Below, in pieces: positions 1 through 8,189 of a stretch of 64,000 nucleotides of DNA. The DNA comes from Endomychus coccineus. Its lineage: Eukaryota; Arthropoda; Insecta; Coleoptera; Endomychidae. The translations under genes were made by a program, and so were the position numbers. The notes under the pieces were generated by a model. The model was not told the DNA's origin. It searched no databases and saw only the letters and a program-made list of their open reading frames with translations. Every line of letters begins with the position of its first letter. Position 1 is the stretch's first letter. Where the stretch lies: NCBI GenBank assembly GCA_958510875.1, contig OY294067.1, forward strand, positions 107,416,921-107,480,920, given 5' to 3'.

Positions 1-705
1 AAAATTTGATAATTCATTGGATTAAAAAAAATACAACATTGTTTCATGAACTAAAATTATTTCTACTTGTAAAACCTATATTTGAATATGCACGTTGGTG
101 GCCAGACACCAACATGTGTAATGAGGTGATTATCACATATTCATATTTTGGTTACCATATACAAAAACAATATTAAATACAAGACAGTATTCAGTATTCA
201 CAACATACAAAGCAGTCAGATATGAAACTCAGGAAACCAACGTTCCAATAATTTTGATTGTCTGACTGCAGTGATCACATCAATTTCGTGAAATCAGAGT
301 TATTTGTACATCTTTCTAACTTTTTACAAATCATTGAAAAACTTTACACACTTGTTTTGTTGCTGCAGGTTTTCATCAAGGCTTGTTCAAAAATATTCAA
401 AAATTTGAAAACTCACATAATCACTCCTCTTTTTGCAAATTTTGAGAAATGAGTATAAAGCTTTAAAACTCCCCTTATCATTACGTTTTCATACTCTTTG
501 AACACATCCGGTGTACAAAAAGGCTACTACTACAGGGGTCACGTTGTTACATGGTTATTCGAAAAGCAACACCCGATTTATGGGCAAAGGCTATATAACA
601 TACTGATGAATCGAGTAATTATGTGTTATTGTTGATGTGCAATATTTTAAGAAACTGTATGTTTGAAGCAGTGCAGTAAAAATTATTATTTCAGTATACT
701 GGTTA
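1..705. other. unassigned AT-rich sequence left of the nested transposons
   Basis: I see no coding region, RNA gene or repeat boundary that I can support here. Open frames are short and without recognisable domains. The stretch ends at the 8-bp target duplication of the P-like element, so it is the original flank of that insertion. Confidence 0.5.
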
Positions 706-742
706 TATAAAACCACGGTCGTATACACAGGTCTGGAAACTC
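706..742 (+). repeat. left target duplication and TIR of the P-like element
   Basis: 706-713 is TATAAAAC and 714-742 is the 29-bp inverted repeat. Both match the right side at 12597-12633 exactly in the expected orientation. Confidence 0.85.
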
Positions 743-883
743 GAGGTTGTTTACTATGTGAGCAGTGAGTCCGCTAAGCGTCGACTGGCCCGTAGTACCA
801 AGAGTTGTCACGTAGGTGTATTTTCTGACAACTGTCAGTTGACTTGTCAACACAAGGAATACCTGCGTTTTCAGAAACAAATT

Positions 884-921
884 ATGAAATCGTGCATTAT
901 ACCGAAATGCAAAACGGGGTA
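884..921 (+). pseudogene. THAP domain exon, 5' part (interrupted by insertion)
   Basis: An ATG at 884 opens a frame with the first zinc-ligand pair of a THAP domain (C-x4-C, CIIPKC). The frame is cut after 12 codons by the Polinton-like element and its target duplication GGGGTA (916-921). It continues at 12259. THAP domains are C2CH zinc fingers that bind transposon ends in P transposases. No complete transposase is left here. Confidence 0.7.
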
Positions 922-1039
922 AGTAGATGTGCTACACCGGTTCTCCACCACAATCGACCTTTTTTGCATGTAAATCTCCATAAGGAAATCTAAGGTTCAT
1001 TTTACCGAAAACTGTCCATTCCAAGGTCATCCACAATCG

Positions 1040-1200
1040 CGCATGCGCAGTCATAGAAGTATATGGTTCACCAATCGATGGTCTATGGTTTGGTAATCTA
1101 TGGTGCACCCGACTATGCTCTATGGTTCATCAATCGATGGACAGGTAGGCTATGGTTTGGTGATCTATGATTCCTCCAACTATGGTCTGGTAAATCTATG
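1040..1200 (+). repeat. short degenerate repeats near the TIR terminus
   Basis: The motif CTATGGTTT or CTATGGTTCA, often followed by CAATCGATGG, recurs about seven times within 160 bp, starting roughly 120 bp from the tip. The same block is at 11980-12125 in the right arm. Terminal iteron-like repeats could be protein-binding sites, but this is inference. Confidence 0.5.
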
Positions 1201-1265
1201 TTTTTTCCAATCTGCAGTCTGTGAACTAGTCATCTGTGTACTCGCATTCTACTGAAATGAATTTT

Positions 1266-1604
1266 GTCCTACACCGGATTCGAACCCGGGAAATTAATTC
1301 CAAAGTTAGGTGGCTTAACCGCCCAGCTATGAAGGACTTGAATTAATTAATTTTGATGTAGTATATAACCTGAGTCACTTCTACTGAAATGAATTTTGTT
1401 CTACACCAGATTCGAACCCGAGAAATAAATTCCAAAGTCAACGCTTTAACCGCTCAGCTATGAAGGACTTGAGAATGAGTGATTTTAATGTAGTATATAT
1501 AATCTGAGTCAACTCTACTGAAAAATGAATTTTGTCCTACACCAGATTCGAACCCGGGAAACAAATTCCAAAATCGGCTCCTTAACCGCTGAGCTATGGA
1601 GGAC
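1266..1604 (-). repeat. array of three tRNA-like units in the left TIR
   Basis: Units lie at 1534-1604, 1398-1468 and 1266-1337 on the minus strand, 71-72 nt each, about 130-136 nt apart. Each has complementary ends (GTCCTTC or GTCCTCC with GTAGGAC or GTAGAAC), an A-box-like TAGCTnnGCGG and a B box GGTTCGAATCC or GGTTCGAATCT. The unit at 1534-1604 has a 4-bp D stem (GCTC/GAGC). The anticodon stem does not pair well and part of the T stem is mismatched, so these are tRNA-derived or tRNA-mimicking sequences, not clearly functional tRNAs. Confidence 0.65.
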
Positions 1605-1800
1605 ATGATAACAATCGTCTTTAATGTAGTAGATATAGCTCCGGTGCACCCTAGGTTTGTCACGTGGGTCTAGCCTAATGTCACCTGTTTCATCTTGATT
1701 ATAGGTAAAGGTGAGCCTAACCTCATCCATAATAAGTTTAAATCGAAAGAATGTGATTTTTGTGTCACACAATTAGTTTGAAAGTTGAAAATAGTGATTT

Positions 1801-1880
1801 GCACATGTTTTAACGCGTGATTCATCATTCCAACACGTGCAGTTGAAAATAGTAATTCTGAACACGTGCTTCAATATTCA
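1801..1880 (+). promoter_or_regulatory. CACGTG-type palindrome cluster, left TIR
   Basis: GCACATGTTTTAACGCGTGA, AACACGTGCAGTTG and AACACGTGCTTCAA occur within 80 bp. The same words recur at 11311-11390 (right TIR) and upstream of the ATPase gene. This may be a binding site for a basic-helix-loop-helix-type or element-encoded factor; no function is shown by sequence. Confidence 0.4.
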
Positions 1881-2180
1881 AAAAGTATGTCATTCAAAAT
1901 ATCAGTAATTGTCGAATTGAATACACATCGTATAAAATTAATAATCTAATTCTATGAAATAAAAAAATAGTTATGATATCACACATATTTTATTTACGAT
2001 TCAGAATAATCTCTCTTTCTATAGAGAGTTCAGTAAAGGTCAAGAAGCGATATGAATATGATAAATTCAAATTATTAATAGAAAATAATTCTAACATCTC
2101 ATATCCATATTTGTTTAATCTGTGTGTGTGTGTGTTTGTGCTGCTATTCACCTTCTCGTGGTCTTCGATATGTTTGTCTA

Positions 2181-2309
2181 CGAAAAAAGTGGATGCTTGC
2201 GATTCCGGATAGAAATCGTGTTAACGAGGCCTTTTATGTGTGCGAGCATGTATAACGAAAAAAGAGAAGTTATTTTTGAGGTGAGTAATACATTTTGACA
2301 AGAGTAAAA
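2181..2309 (+). pseudogene. captured THAP exon end with splice donor, left TIR
   Basis: About 130 bp match the THAP exon of the P-like host element (12329-12445). The match covers the codons around the conserved Trp, the stop, and then GAGGTGAGTAATACATTTTG, which is exon end plus intron start. Matching intron sequence shows the capture was from DNA, not mRNA. The identical segment is in the right TIR (10880-11008, minus). Confidence 0.75.
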
Positions 2310-2312
2310 ACA

Positions 2313-2668
2313 AGCTCCTCTATATAACAATTTTTACGTAAGTAAGTATTTAGAGGATATATTCCCCTCCTAATTTCTCATTTATTGATATTTATAATTC
2401 CTTCTAGCAAATGCGTCAATGCATCAAGTTTAGTTTAGTTATCGCTGAAAATATTTTTCCCTTGAGAATTTCACCCATGTTTTAACACATCCAATTCATT
2501 TTTTATCTATTTACGTTTCTTGTATCCATATCAACAGAGAACATTTATTAGATTCAGTATAATTTCCTTATGATCCACCGTTACATATCGTTCGAGAGTT
2601 TTTATAAACAAACCCCTCTATTTAACAATTTTTACGTAAGTAAGCATTTAGAGGATATATCCCCTCCT
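2313..2668 (+). repeat. two copies of a 60-bp hairpin-forming motif in the left TIR
   Basis: Copies at about 2313-2373 and 2610-2668 share CAATTTTTACGTAAGTAAG and can pair CCTCTATATAA with TTAGAGG at their ends. The right TIR has the same pair (10520-10575 and 10815-10875). Confidence 0.6.
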
Positions 2669-2816
2669 GTATTTTCAAGTGATATTTTATCATTCAATGT
2701 TAGGTTTCATAAAATAGTTTATAGATGTATGAAATTATCAAAACGCTTTCTATATCTTCCTTTATCGAAAGCATATTCATAGGGAAAATCAAAAATATAG
2801 ACTTCTTGAGAAATTA

Positions 2817-2822
2817 TTTATT
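2817..2822 (-). terminator. candidate polyadenylation signal (AATAAA) after the capsid gene
   Basis: AATAAA lies on the minus strand about 125 nt past the major capsid stop codon, just inside the TIR. It is the first such hexamer I see downstream of the gene cluster. Confidence 0.4.
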
Positions 2823-2945
2823 GTTATTATTATTATTATAAGAGGGAAAAAGATTCAATACAAAAATATTTATCCTCAAAATATCATTTGTAAAATACAT
2901 AAAACCATATAAACAATCAATATAAAAAATTCATCACTTGGTTCT

Positions 2946-4148
2946 TCACACTAAACTCCGAACTAATCCGTTAATCGGGGAATACTCCATGATACGATCG
3001 TTTATGATGATACAATAAGCGCGGGTGTTTTTAGGAAAATTCAGGATACTTTCCATCTCTAGTTTAACGTCAACTGTTGATGACTTTATAGCATCATTCT
3101 GTTTCGAGCAATCAATCACGAAAATTGCTTTGTTCTTGAATGCTACATAATCTAGCATCGGTTCGCTCATAATTTTATTCGAAAATGATTTCTGGAAATC
3201 GTAGTACATCTGGTACGCTTCCACGTATTGTTGATCGTTGAAATTCATTTTCATTGCTTCATATGGATAACATTCTGAATTCAAGAATAATTTTACATTT
3301 AGCAAGTTTATATTATCGAAATATGTACTTTGCTTAACAGGATTATTTTTTCGATCAGTTTGGAAAGCTAGAATCACATATCTGGGGCGTTCCAAATTCA
3401 TTGATGTTTTAACAGCCCAAATGTCGCGAGTGCTCTCCTTCATCAACGGATTTTCATGCAGATCCCAGCTGCGAAATGGAATCAAAATAGGCTTCTCAGC
3501 ACTCAAATTTCCCAACATTTGAAATTTAACTTGATCACTTGGAAACACATGTCGCACTTTTAATGCTATCGTCTTCACATTTATTTCAGCCCTCTTCGTA
3601 CCTGTGCTATTGGTATAACAATCGTTATCGGTTCGAGACCTTATCAAGCGCAGCTTATGTTTACCACTCAAGACTTTGTTATAGTCAATGAATAGGCCTA
3701 GTAGAAAATTCAGAGGTATCCATAAATTGATTTTATTATTGTAGACTGAACTCATTGCATCCTTATATGACCATCCAGAAATAGCTAGAGGTACAGATTC
3801 GTGTTCGGCATATGTTAGATAAGCTCTGATGGTGCTGACAATACCAGGATCGCGTACTTTGTCTATCTCTTTCCCATTCAATTCATAACTGATATATTCA
3901 AAGAGAAACGCTCCAAAATTATTAGTTAGGGTACATTCACCATCACCACTTGCTTCTGGCTGGAATTCTGCCTCGATGAATAAAGCAGACGAGGCCAAAT
4001 CTACCAACACATCTTGTTGATTGATTAATATCTCAATTTCATCGCTGTAGCCGAAAGATGTTGTATGTGGATAGTAGGTGTGAATTTCTTCTCGAATGAT
4101 GTCTTCATTAAAGTTTGGTTCGTTGAATATTTGAAGTTTTTCGGACAT
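2946..4148 (-). CDS. major capsid protein, double-jelly-roll type (F54H12.2-like)
   Basis: A 400-residue protein of the family annotated in many invertebrate genomes as F54H12.2-like, which occupies the major capsid position in these Polinton-like elements. The fold (two jelly rolls forming a trimeric capsomer) is inferred from the family, not visible as a motif. Recognisable blocks are a mid segment with RPRYVILAFQTDRKN and a following NVKLFLNSECYPYEAM. I chose the ATG at 4148 (MSEKLQ); the frame runs three codons further to a TTG. A TATAAAT box lies about 25-30 nt upstream. The gene overlaps the end of the small upstream ORF by about 40 nt. The frame is intact. Confidence in the family is good, in the exact fold moderate. 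Confidence 0.8.
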   Translation of the reverse strand: MSEKLQIFNEPNFNEDIIREEIHTYYPHTTSFGYSDEIEILINQQDVLVDLASSALFIEAEFQPEASGDGECTLTNNFGAFLFEYISYELNGKEIDKVRDPGIVSTIRAYLTYAEHESVPLAISGWSYKDAMSSVYNNKINLWIPLNFLLGLFIDYNKVLSGKHKLRLIRSRTDNDCYTNSTGTKRAEINVKTIALKVRHVFPSDQVKFQMLGNLSAEKPILIPFRSWDLHENPLMKESTRDIWAVKTSMNLERPRYVILAFQTDRKNNPVKQSTYFDNINLLNVKLFLNSECYPYEAMKMNFNDQQYVEAYQMYYDFQKSFSNKIMSEPMLDYVAFKNKAIFVIDCSKQNDAIKSSTVDVKLEMESILNFPKNTRAYCIIINDRIMEYSPINGLVRSLV

Positions 4149-4332
4149 GGTAACCAAGGGACTTCAAAAAATTTATATTTTCCAATGATAGTGCTGCAGC
4201 AACCTTCTCCCTTGAACTCGTTGTAGATAATGACTGATGGTCAATATGAAGATGTCTTTTATTGCTGAAATCCAAATCCATGTCCTCTAGTGACGTCGAC
4301 TGTAACAACCTTCTCAGATGAATTCTTTTCAT
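4108..4332 (-). CDS. small protein between penton-like and major capsid genes
   Basis: A 74-residue frame starting at MKRIHLRRLL, placed after the penton-like stop (4365) and overlapping the major capsid start. It has a segment MDLDFSNKRHLHI and ends with a helix-prone block (SLENINFLKSLGYHV). I do not recognise a domain. Its conserved place and clean frame suggest a small virion or assembly protein, but that is inference. The frame extends upstream to 4452 only through non-ATG codons inside the neighbouring gene. Confidence 0.45.
   Translation of the reverse strand: MKRIHLRRLLQSTSLEDMDLDFSNKRHLHIDHQSLSTTSSREKVAAALSLENINFLKSLGYHVRKTSNIQRTKL
4171..4180 (-). promoter_or_regulatory. TATA-like box upstream of the major capsid gene
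   Basis: AAATATAAAT on the minus strand about 25 nt before ATG 4148. Comparable boxes precede the ATPase (10023-10030), DUF8207-like (9266-9277), PLA2 (6344-6350) and penton-like (5135-5140) genes, suggesting separate promoters. Confidence 0.4.
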
Positions 4333-4364
4333 ATAATGAATGCTGGTAAGTATTGGATTATTAT

Positions 4365-5126
4365 TTATTGTTGGAAGCCATAATCTCTTGCGATCTTTTT
4401 CAACTCCAACCGTATAATGATTTCTTCTCCACGAAAATTTACACGTTTCCAATTCTGATCTAAAATATTCAGTGTGATGTTATCGAAGGACGTCTTGTTG
4501 ATTATCGGTAGATAAATAAGATTCTTCGGCTCTATATCAATGGAAAACCCAGGTGGTACAAGAGGTGAAAACTCATATATCGTATGAGCTAACTTATTGT
4601 TATAATATGCTCCTGCGGTTAAGTTACACTCCACTCTAATAGTTTGAACTTTGATTATGTTTATAGGTCGGTCAGATACATGTACTTCACGAGATGTCAA
4701 TTTCTTTTTGCTGAATCCCAGCAGTTCGCTTATACTATCTTTAGGAATAAAATTTACTTCAAAATCACTCTTTAGTTCTGTGTGTAGAGTGTTGTTGTTA
4801 GATTTTATTGATAATTTCCGGTCACGTTCTTCTTGCTTCACTCCTATCCCACAAACTGCACTTTGTATGAAATCCTCGATGTCTGTCAACTCGTAGGACC
4901 CTGTAGGTATAGTTACTACTTCTTCCTCACCCTTCACATTTTTATAATAAAATTTATTAAAACCTTCTTCAATGTTCGGAATGCTATTGTACGTATGCAA
5001 GCCAACAAGTGCGATAGAATAATATGAATAAGGATCTAGTTCTATTGGTGGGTGAAAATCTACAGACAAGCGGGAGCTCTTACCCGTGATAGTGAACGTC
5101 TGAGACATGATTGATGAAAAATTCAT
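4365..5126 (-). CDS. penton-like minor capsid protein (single jelly roll type)
   Basis: A protein of about 250 residues. The second methionine, MSQTFTITGKSS at 5108, is the likelier start. Family blocks visible are SVDFHPPIELDPYSYY near the N terminus, TIPTGSYELTDIE, an LLGFSKK segment, NIIKVQTIRVECN and the C-terminal VNFRGEEIIIRLELK. In Polinton-like elements this gene sits beside the major capsid gene and its product caps the fivefold vertices. The frame is intact. The assignment to a penton rests on family memory and gene order. Confidence 0.7.
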   Translation of the reverse strand: MNFSSIMSQTFTITGKSSRLSVDFHPPIELDPYSYYSIALVGLHTYNSIPNIEEGFNKFYYKNVKGEEEVVTIPTGSYELTDIEDFIQSAVCGIGVKQEERDRKLSIKSNNNTLHTELKSDFEVNFIPKDSISELLGFSKKKLTSREVHVSDRPINIIKVQTIRVECNLTAGAYYNNKLAHTIYEFSPLVPPGFSIDIEPKNLIYLPIINKTSFDNITLNILDQNWKRVNFRGEEIIIRLELKKIARDYGFQQ

Positions 5127-5159
5127 CAACAATGTATTTATGTACTAATAAATACAATT

Positions 5160-5447
5160 TTAGTCGACCACAACTGAAGAATTAGAGAGGAATTTCAAAC
5201 ATAACTGGCCACAATTATAAGTGTTATATTGCTGAAAATTGTCGTGATTGAATAATATCTTACATTTTTTGAAATAATCCACCAGTTCGTGAGGGGGGCG
5301 TAAATTGCCAAAACTATCATAATAAAAGACTGTATCACCGACTTTCTTAAACCCAACCCAGTAAGTGCCTTCATTGTCCGAGCTATCTAAATTAACTATT
5401 CCACGCTCGTTTTTCCATGGTCCGTTGGATGGCAGTTCATCACGCAT
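5160..5447 (-). CDS. adenain-like cysteine protease, catalytic His replaced by Tyr
   Basis: A maturation-protease-like frame (C5/Ulp1-type fold by family). From the ATG at 5447: GTYWVGF (residues 27-33), YYDSFG (42-47), Gln73 and NCGQLC with Cys79. In active relatives the first block reads GTHWV and its His is catalytic; here codon 5361-5363 is TAC (Tyr29). Asp44, Gln73 and Cys79 are retained. Homologous-looking sequence continues upstream of the ATG in frame to about 5545 (PLTDLDLRKLAKALKIPHF) without an ATG, overlapping the end of the PLA2 gene, so the natural start is unclear or lost. Activity is doubtful. Confidence 0.7.
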   Translation of the reverse strand: MRDELPSNGPWKNERGIVNLDSSDNEGTYWVGFKKVGDTVFYYDSFGNLRPPHELVDYFKKCKILFNHDNFQQYNTYNCGQLCLKFLSNSSVVVD

Positions 5448-5530
5448 AAATACTCCTCTAAAATGGGGAATTTTCAGAGCTTTTGCTAGTTTTCGTAGAT
5501 CGAGATCGGTCAGAGGTCTTCTGGGTAGGT

Positions 5531-6313
5531 TTACTGGCAGTTTTTTGGATGTTTATTTAAATATAGACCAAGACCTTCGCGATACTTTTTCAAATATAGA
5601 CCAGATCCTTGTTTTCCCAAAGCTATAGCTTCCATTGTTTTATTATGTCTTTCCGTTTCCTCCAAGGTTTTCCGAGCTGCTTTGCTGTCGTTGACGGCCT
5701 TAGCGATGCCAGCACCACCTCCCGCCAATGCTCCAGCAGCTGATAAACCGGCAAATAGAAGTATTAAAAATGGTAAAAATCCTCCAGTCTTTGGAATAGG
5801 AATTACTCTTGGTAATCGAACATTTTTCCGACCACCTGCTTTTTTGAATTGTTTTCGTGCAACTTTCAACGCTGTTTGAGATGTTCTCTTCAGATTGGTG
5901 GGGTCAAACTTTTTCTTCATAACTTTTCTTACCCCATCGACAATTGCACTTCCGAACCCAACCTTCTTTCTCATGCCCATCCCCAATTTCCTCTTTGCCT
6001 TCATAATTTTATTCACACCGAAAGCGGCAATCCTCTCTCCAAATTTTGTGTCTTTAGATTTGACACGTTGCCAAGCAGCGTTCTCTAATATTTTATCCGC
6101 CTCGTGACGTCCTTCCAAACTAGCGTTTCGCAGATATGAAATATCGTGTTGGCGGCAAGCTTTATAGAGTGGATTGATACCTGAATCTCCTCTTCTCAAC
6201 CGTTCTTCTAATTTTGTACCGGGACCACAGAATTGATAACCAGGAATATGAAGTTCAAACGGGAGCTTGTTTATAAGCGTATTGAGAACACCTTCTCCTA
6301 CGTAAGCTTCCAT
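5531..6313 (-). CDS. phospholipase A2-like capsid protein with hydrophobic segment
   Basis: A 260-residue protein. Residues 27-60 hold a parvoviral VP1-type PLA2 signature: calcium-loop CGPG (29-32) and the catalytic HDISY (His56, Asp57, Tyr60). A basic middle (residues 105-170) suggests nucleic-acid or membrane contact. Residues 178-203 form a hydrophobic, Gly/Ala-rich stretch that could span or insert in a membrane. Two similar GLYLxK motifs close the protein. In parvoviruses such domains breach endosomal membranes; a similar entry role is inferred. It follows the integrase and overlaps the upstream extension of the protease frame. Confidence 0.75.
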   Translation of the reverse strand: MEAYVGEGVLNTLINKLPFELHIPGYQFCGPGTKLEERLRRGDSGINPLYKACRQHDISYLRNASLEGRHEADKILENAAWQRVKSKDTKFGERIAAFGVNKIMKAKRKLGMGMRKKVGFGSAIVDGVRKVMKKKFDPTNLKRTSQTALKVARKQFKKAGGRKNVRLPRVIPIPKTGGFLPFLILLFAGLSAAGALAGGGAGIAKAVNDSKAARKTLEETERHNKTMEAIALGKQGSGLYLKKYREGLGLYLNKHPKNCQ

Positions 6314-6592
6314 ACAGACTGATGAGAATTCAAGATTGCACCGTTATTTAACGAGGGGAGGGAGAAAAACTAAAGATCTCAAAGTAATATTTTTTATTAA
6401 TTTCAAAATTTTCTCAATACAAAAGACTTAAGTATAATCTTAACAATATATGTTTCAAATATTATAATCTTCACTCTTGATTCACCCTCATATTCACGGA
6501 ATTTTGTTCTATTATAATATCCATACCCTCGAGTCAATAATATTCCAGCTATTTGTTTGTTCCTAATAATCTCCAAATGTTTAATGATGGGT

Positions 6593-7515
6593 TCATTGAA
6601 CGAGATCCGAATTATTAATCCAACTGTTGTGATTATTATCTAGACCCAACCATTTCACATACTGTTGACCCCTCCTCTTTCGTAATATTTTTTCGACTAA
6701 ATACACATCGGGTTGTTTTGTTTTCTGTAATTCTTCCTCATAGAAACAGCCGCTGATTGGTGCGTTGGTCATATCTTCTAGTAGATATGTGACCGGGCTG
6801 GTAATTTTTACTTTGATGATTTTAAATAATTCCGTACTCCAATTGGGCGTAAATCCGTTCTCAAAAATATGTTTAGCCTTACTTATTCGTACCACATCTC
6901 CAACGTTGTATTTGTGAGGCAGAGCTAACTTGATGTGTGAGTAGGATCGCTTCAATATCTCGCTCTCAATCTGTTTCGTCACTTTTATTGGAGCCATATT
7001 TATAGTACTATGTTTACGTTTATTATATTTTTCTGTGGTTTCTTCAAGTATATCAAGCCATTTGTATTTCCCGCTAAGACTGAAATGTTTGTAGAGCGAT
7101 TCCTTTAATGTTCGAATGACATGTTCAGCAATGGCTGCTTTTTTCACACTATACGTATTATAATGATTGATATTATGTTTCTTCATTAGATCGTTAAAGT
7201 GTTTATTGAAGAATTCTTTTCCCTGATCGCTTTGCAGATTCCTAGGCTTACGATGTCCTTCTAGCAATATAGAACTGACCGCTTTCCGAACCTCTTCGGC
7301 TGATCTCGTTTTCAGCGGGCGTGTCCATAGAAATTTCGAGAAACAATCGATCATAACCAAAATGTATTTGAATCCTCTATTTCACGAGCGTAATTACCCA
7401 TTTCAGCCAGATCCATTTGCCACAAATCATCCAAACCTTTTATGATCGTTCTGCGCCGTTTGAAATTCTTCCTACTAGGCTTATGAAGCTCATGCACAAC
7501 TTGTTCTCTACTCAT
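6593..7515 (-). pseudogene. retroviral-type integrase with chromodomain, frameshifted
   Basis: Two overlapping frames make up one gene. The N-terminal frame starts at ATG 7515 (MSREQVVHELHKP), contains the first catalytic Asp in LWQMDLAEM and ends at TGA 7351-7353. The other frame resumes at about 7380 and reads on to 6593 with the second Asp in NLQSDQGKE and the Glu 34 residues later in AIAEHVIRTLK. The last 40 residues (VEKILRKRRG...YVKWLG...W) are a chromodomain. A one-base shift near 7375-7385 breaks the gene. It is the F54H12.3-type integrase expected to insert the element. The start overlaps the stop of the preceding gene. Confidence 0.82.
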
Positions 7516-7532
7516 CTTATCAATGCGGAAAT

Positions 7533-8189
7533 CTAGTTTAGAATTAATTTTTTGGGTATATTCACAGGATTTGGAGTAATACGTTTCACAGAGCCCTGCT
7601 TTGTTGTTGTTGTGGATGATGAGGGTCTCTTCTTAGAAGGTTCCACAGATGTCATCCGTCGTTCTAACGCCTCCACTTTACTAGTAATGTCATTTAGACG
7701 CATGTTCACAATGTTAAATGTGTTATTGATCTCTTTCAATTCATTTCTGTTTTCCCTCACACTATCACTGATTGTTTTATACTCTGATTTTATATAGATC
7801 CCCATTCCATTATATTTATTCTGAATGTCCATCAGATGTTTATCAATGTTGAGAATAACCTTCTCATTAGTTAATTTATGTTCATCCAGATCCTTGTTGA
7901 TATCTTTGATCAAATTATCAACCCTAACATTGAAGGTATCTTTAAGACTGGTTTCCGTTTTCAGATTCAGTTTGTATGTTAATTTATCAACATATACTTT
8001 ATTTGCAACATCTCCATCATCATTCGGTGATTTTACGTTGCACAATCTACGATTTTCCATATCATAACTTCCATCACTCGTTAGGAATAATCCTTGTCCG
8101 TGAACTTGTTTGAAATCATTATTAAATACATTTGTATCATATATCCACATGGAAGAGGAGGCTCTGCCAAACTTATCCATTGAAACCAT
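7533..8189 (-). CDS. coiled-coil structural (fibre-like) protein
   Basis: A 218-residue protein. The N-terminal part has the pattern NRRLCNVKSPNDDGDVANKVYVD, which resembles the ANKxYVD motif of phage and virus fibre proteins. Residues 75-180 are rich in Leu/Ile heptads and charged residues, suggesting a long coiled coil. The C-terminal tail is Ser/Thr/Lys-rich. The ATG at 8189 overlaps the end of the DUF8207-like gene by 17 nt. A role as spike or fibre is inference; the sequence shows only the coiled coil and motif. Confidence 0.55.
   Translation of the reverse strand: MVSMDKFGRASSSMWIYDTNVFNNDFKQVHGQGLFLTSDGSYDMENRRLCNVKSPNDDGDVANKVYVDKLTYKLNLKTETSLKDTFNVRVDNLIKDINKDLDEHKLTNEKVILNIDKHLMDIQNKYNGMGIYIKSEYKTISDSVRENRNELKEINNTFNIVNMRLNDITSKVEALERRMTSVEPSKKRPSSSTTTTKQGSVKRITPNPVNIPKKLILN

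Larger units (their letters stand above)
922..2911 (+). repeat. left terminal inverted repeat of the Polinton-like element
   Basis: The 1,990-bp sequence matches 10277-12258 in reverse complement with only scattered substitutions and small indels. The match stops at CCATATA on the inner side. It contains three tRNA-like units, CACGTG repeats, a captured THAP fragment and a duplicated 60-bp hairpin motif. The near identity of the arms implies recent insertion or arm homogenisation. Confidence 0.92.

Noticed and set aside
1454..1772. Overlapping minus-strand frames across the tRNA-like array
   Set aside because: They are identical in the two TIRs because the TIRs are identical, and they cover non-coding tRNA-like repeats.
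2570..2782. 70-codon frame present in both TIRs (also 10406-10618)
   Set aside because: Identity only reflects TIR duplication. No domain, no promoter context, and it overlaps the hairpin repeat. It could be real, but nothing supports it.
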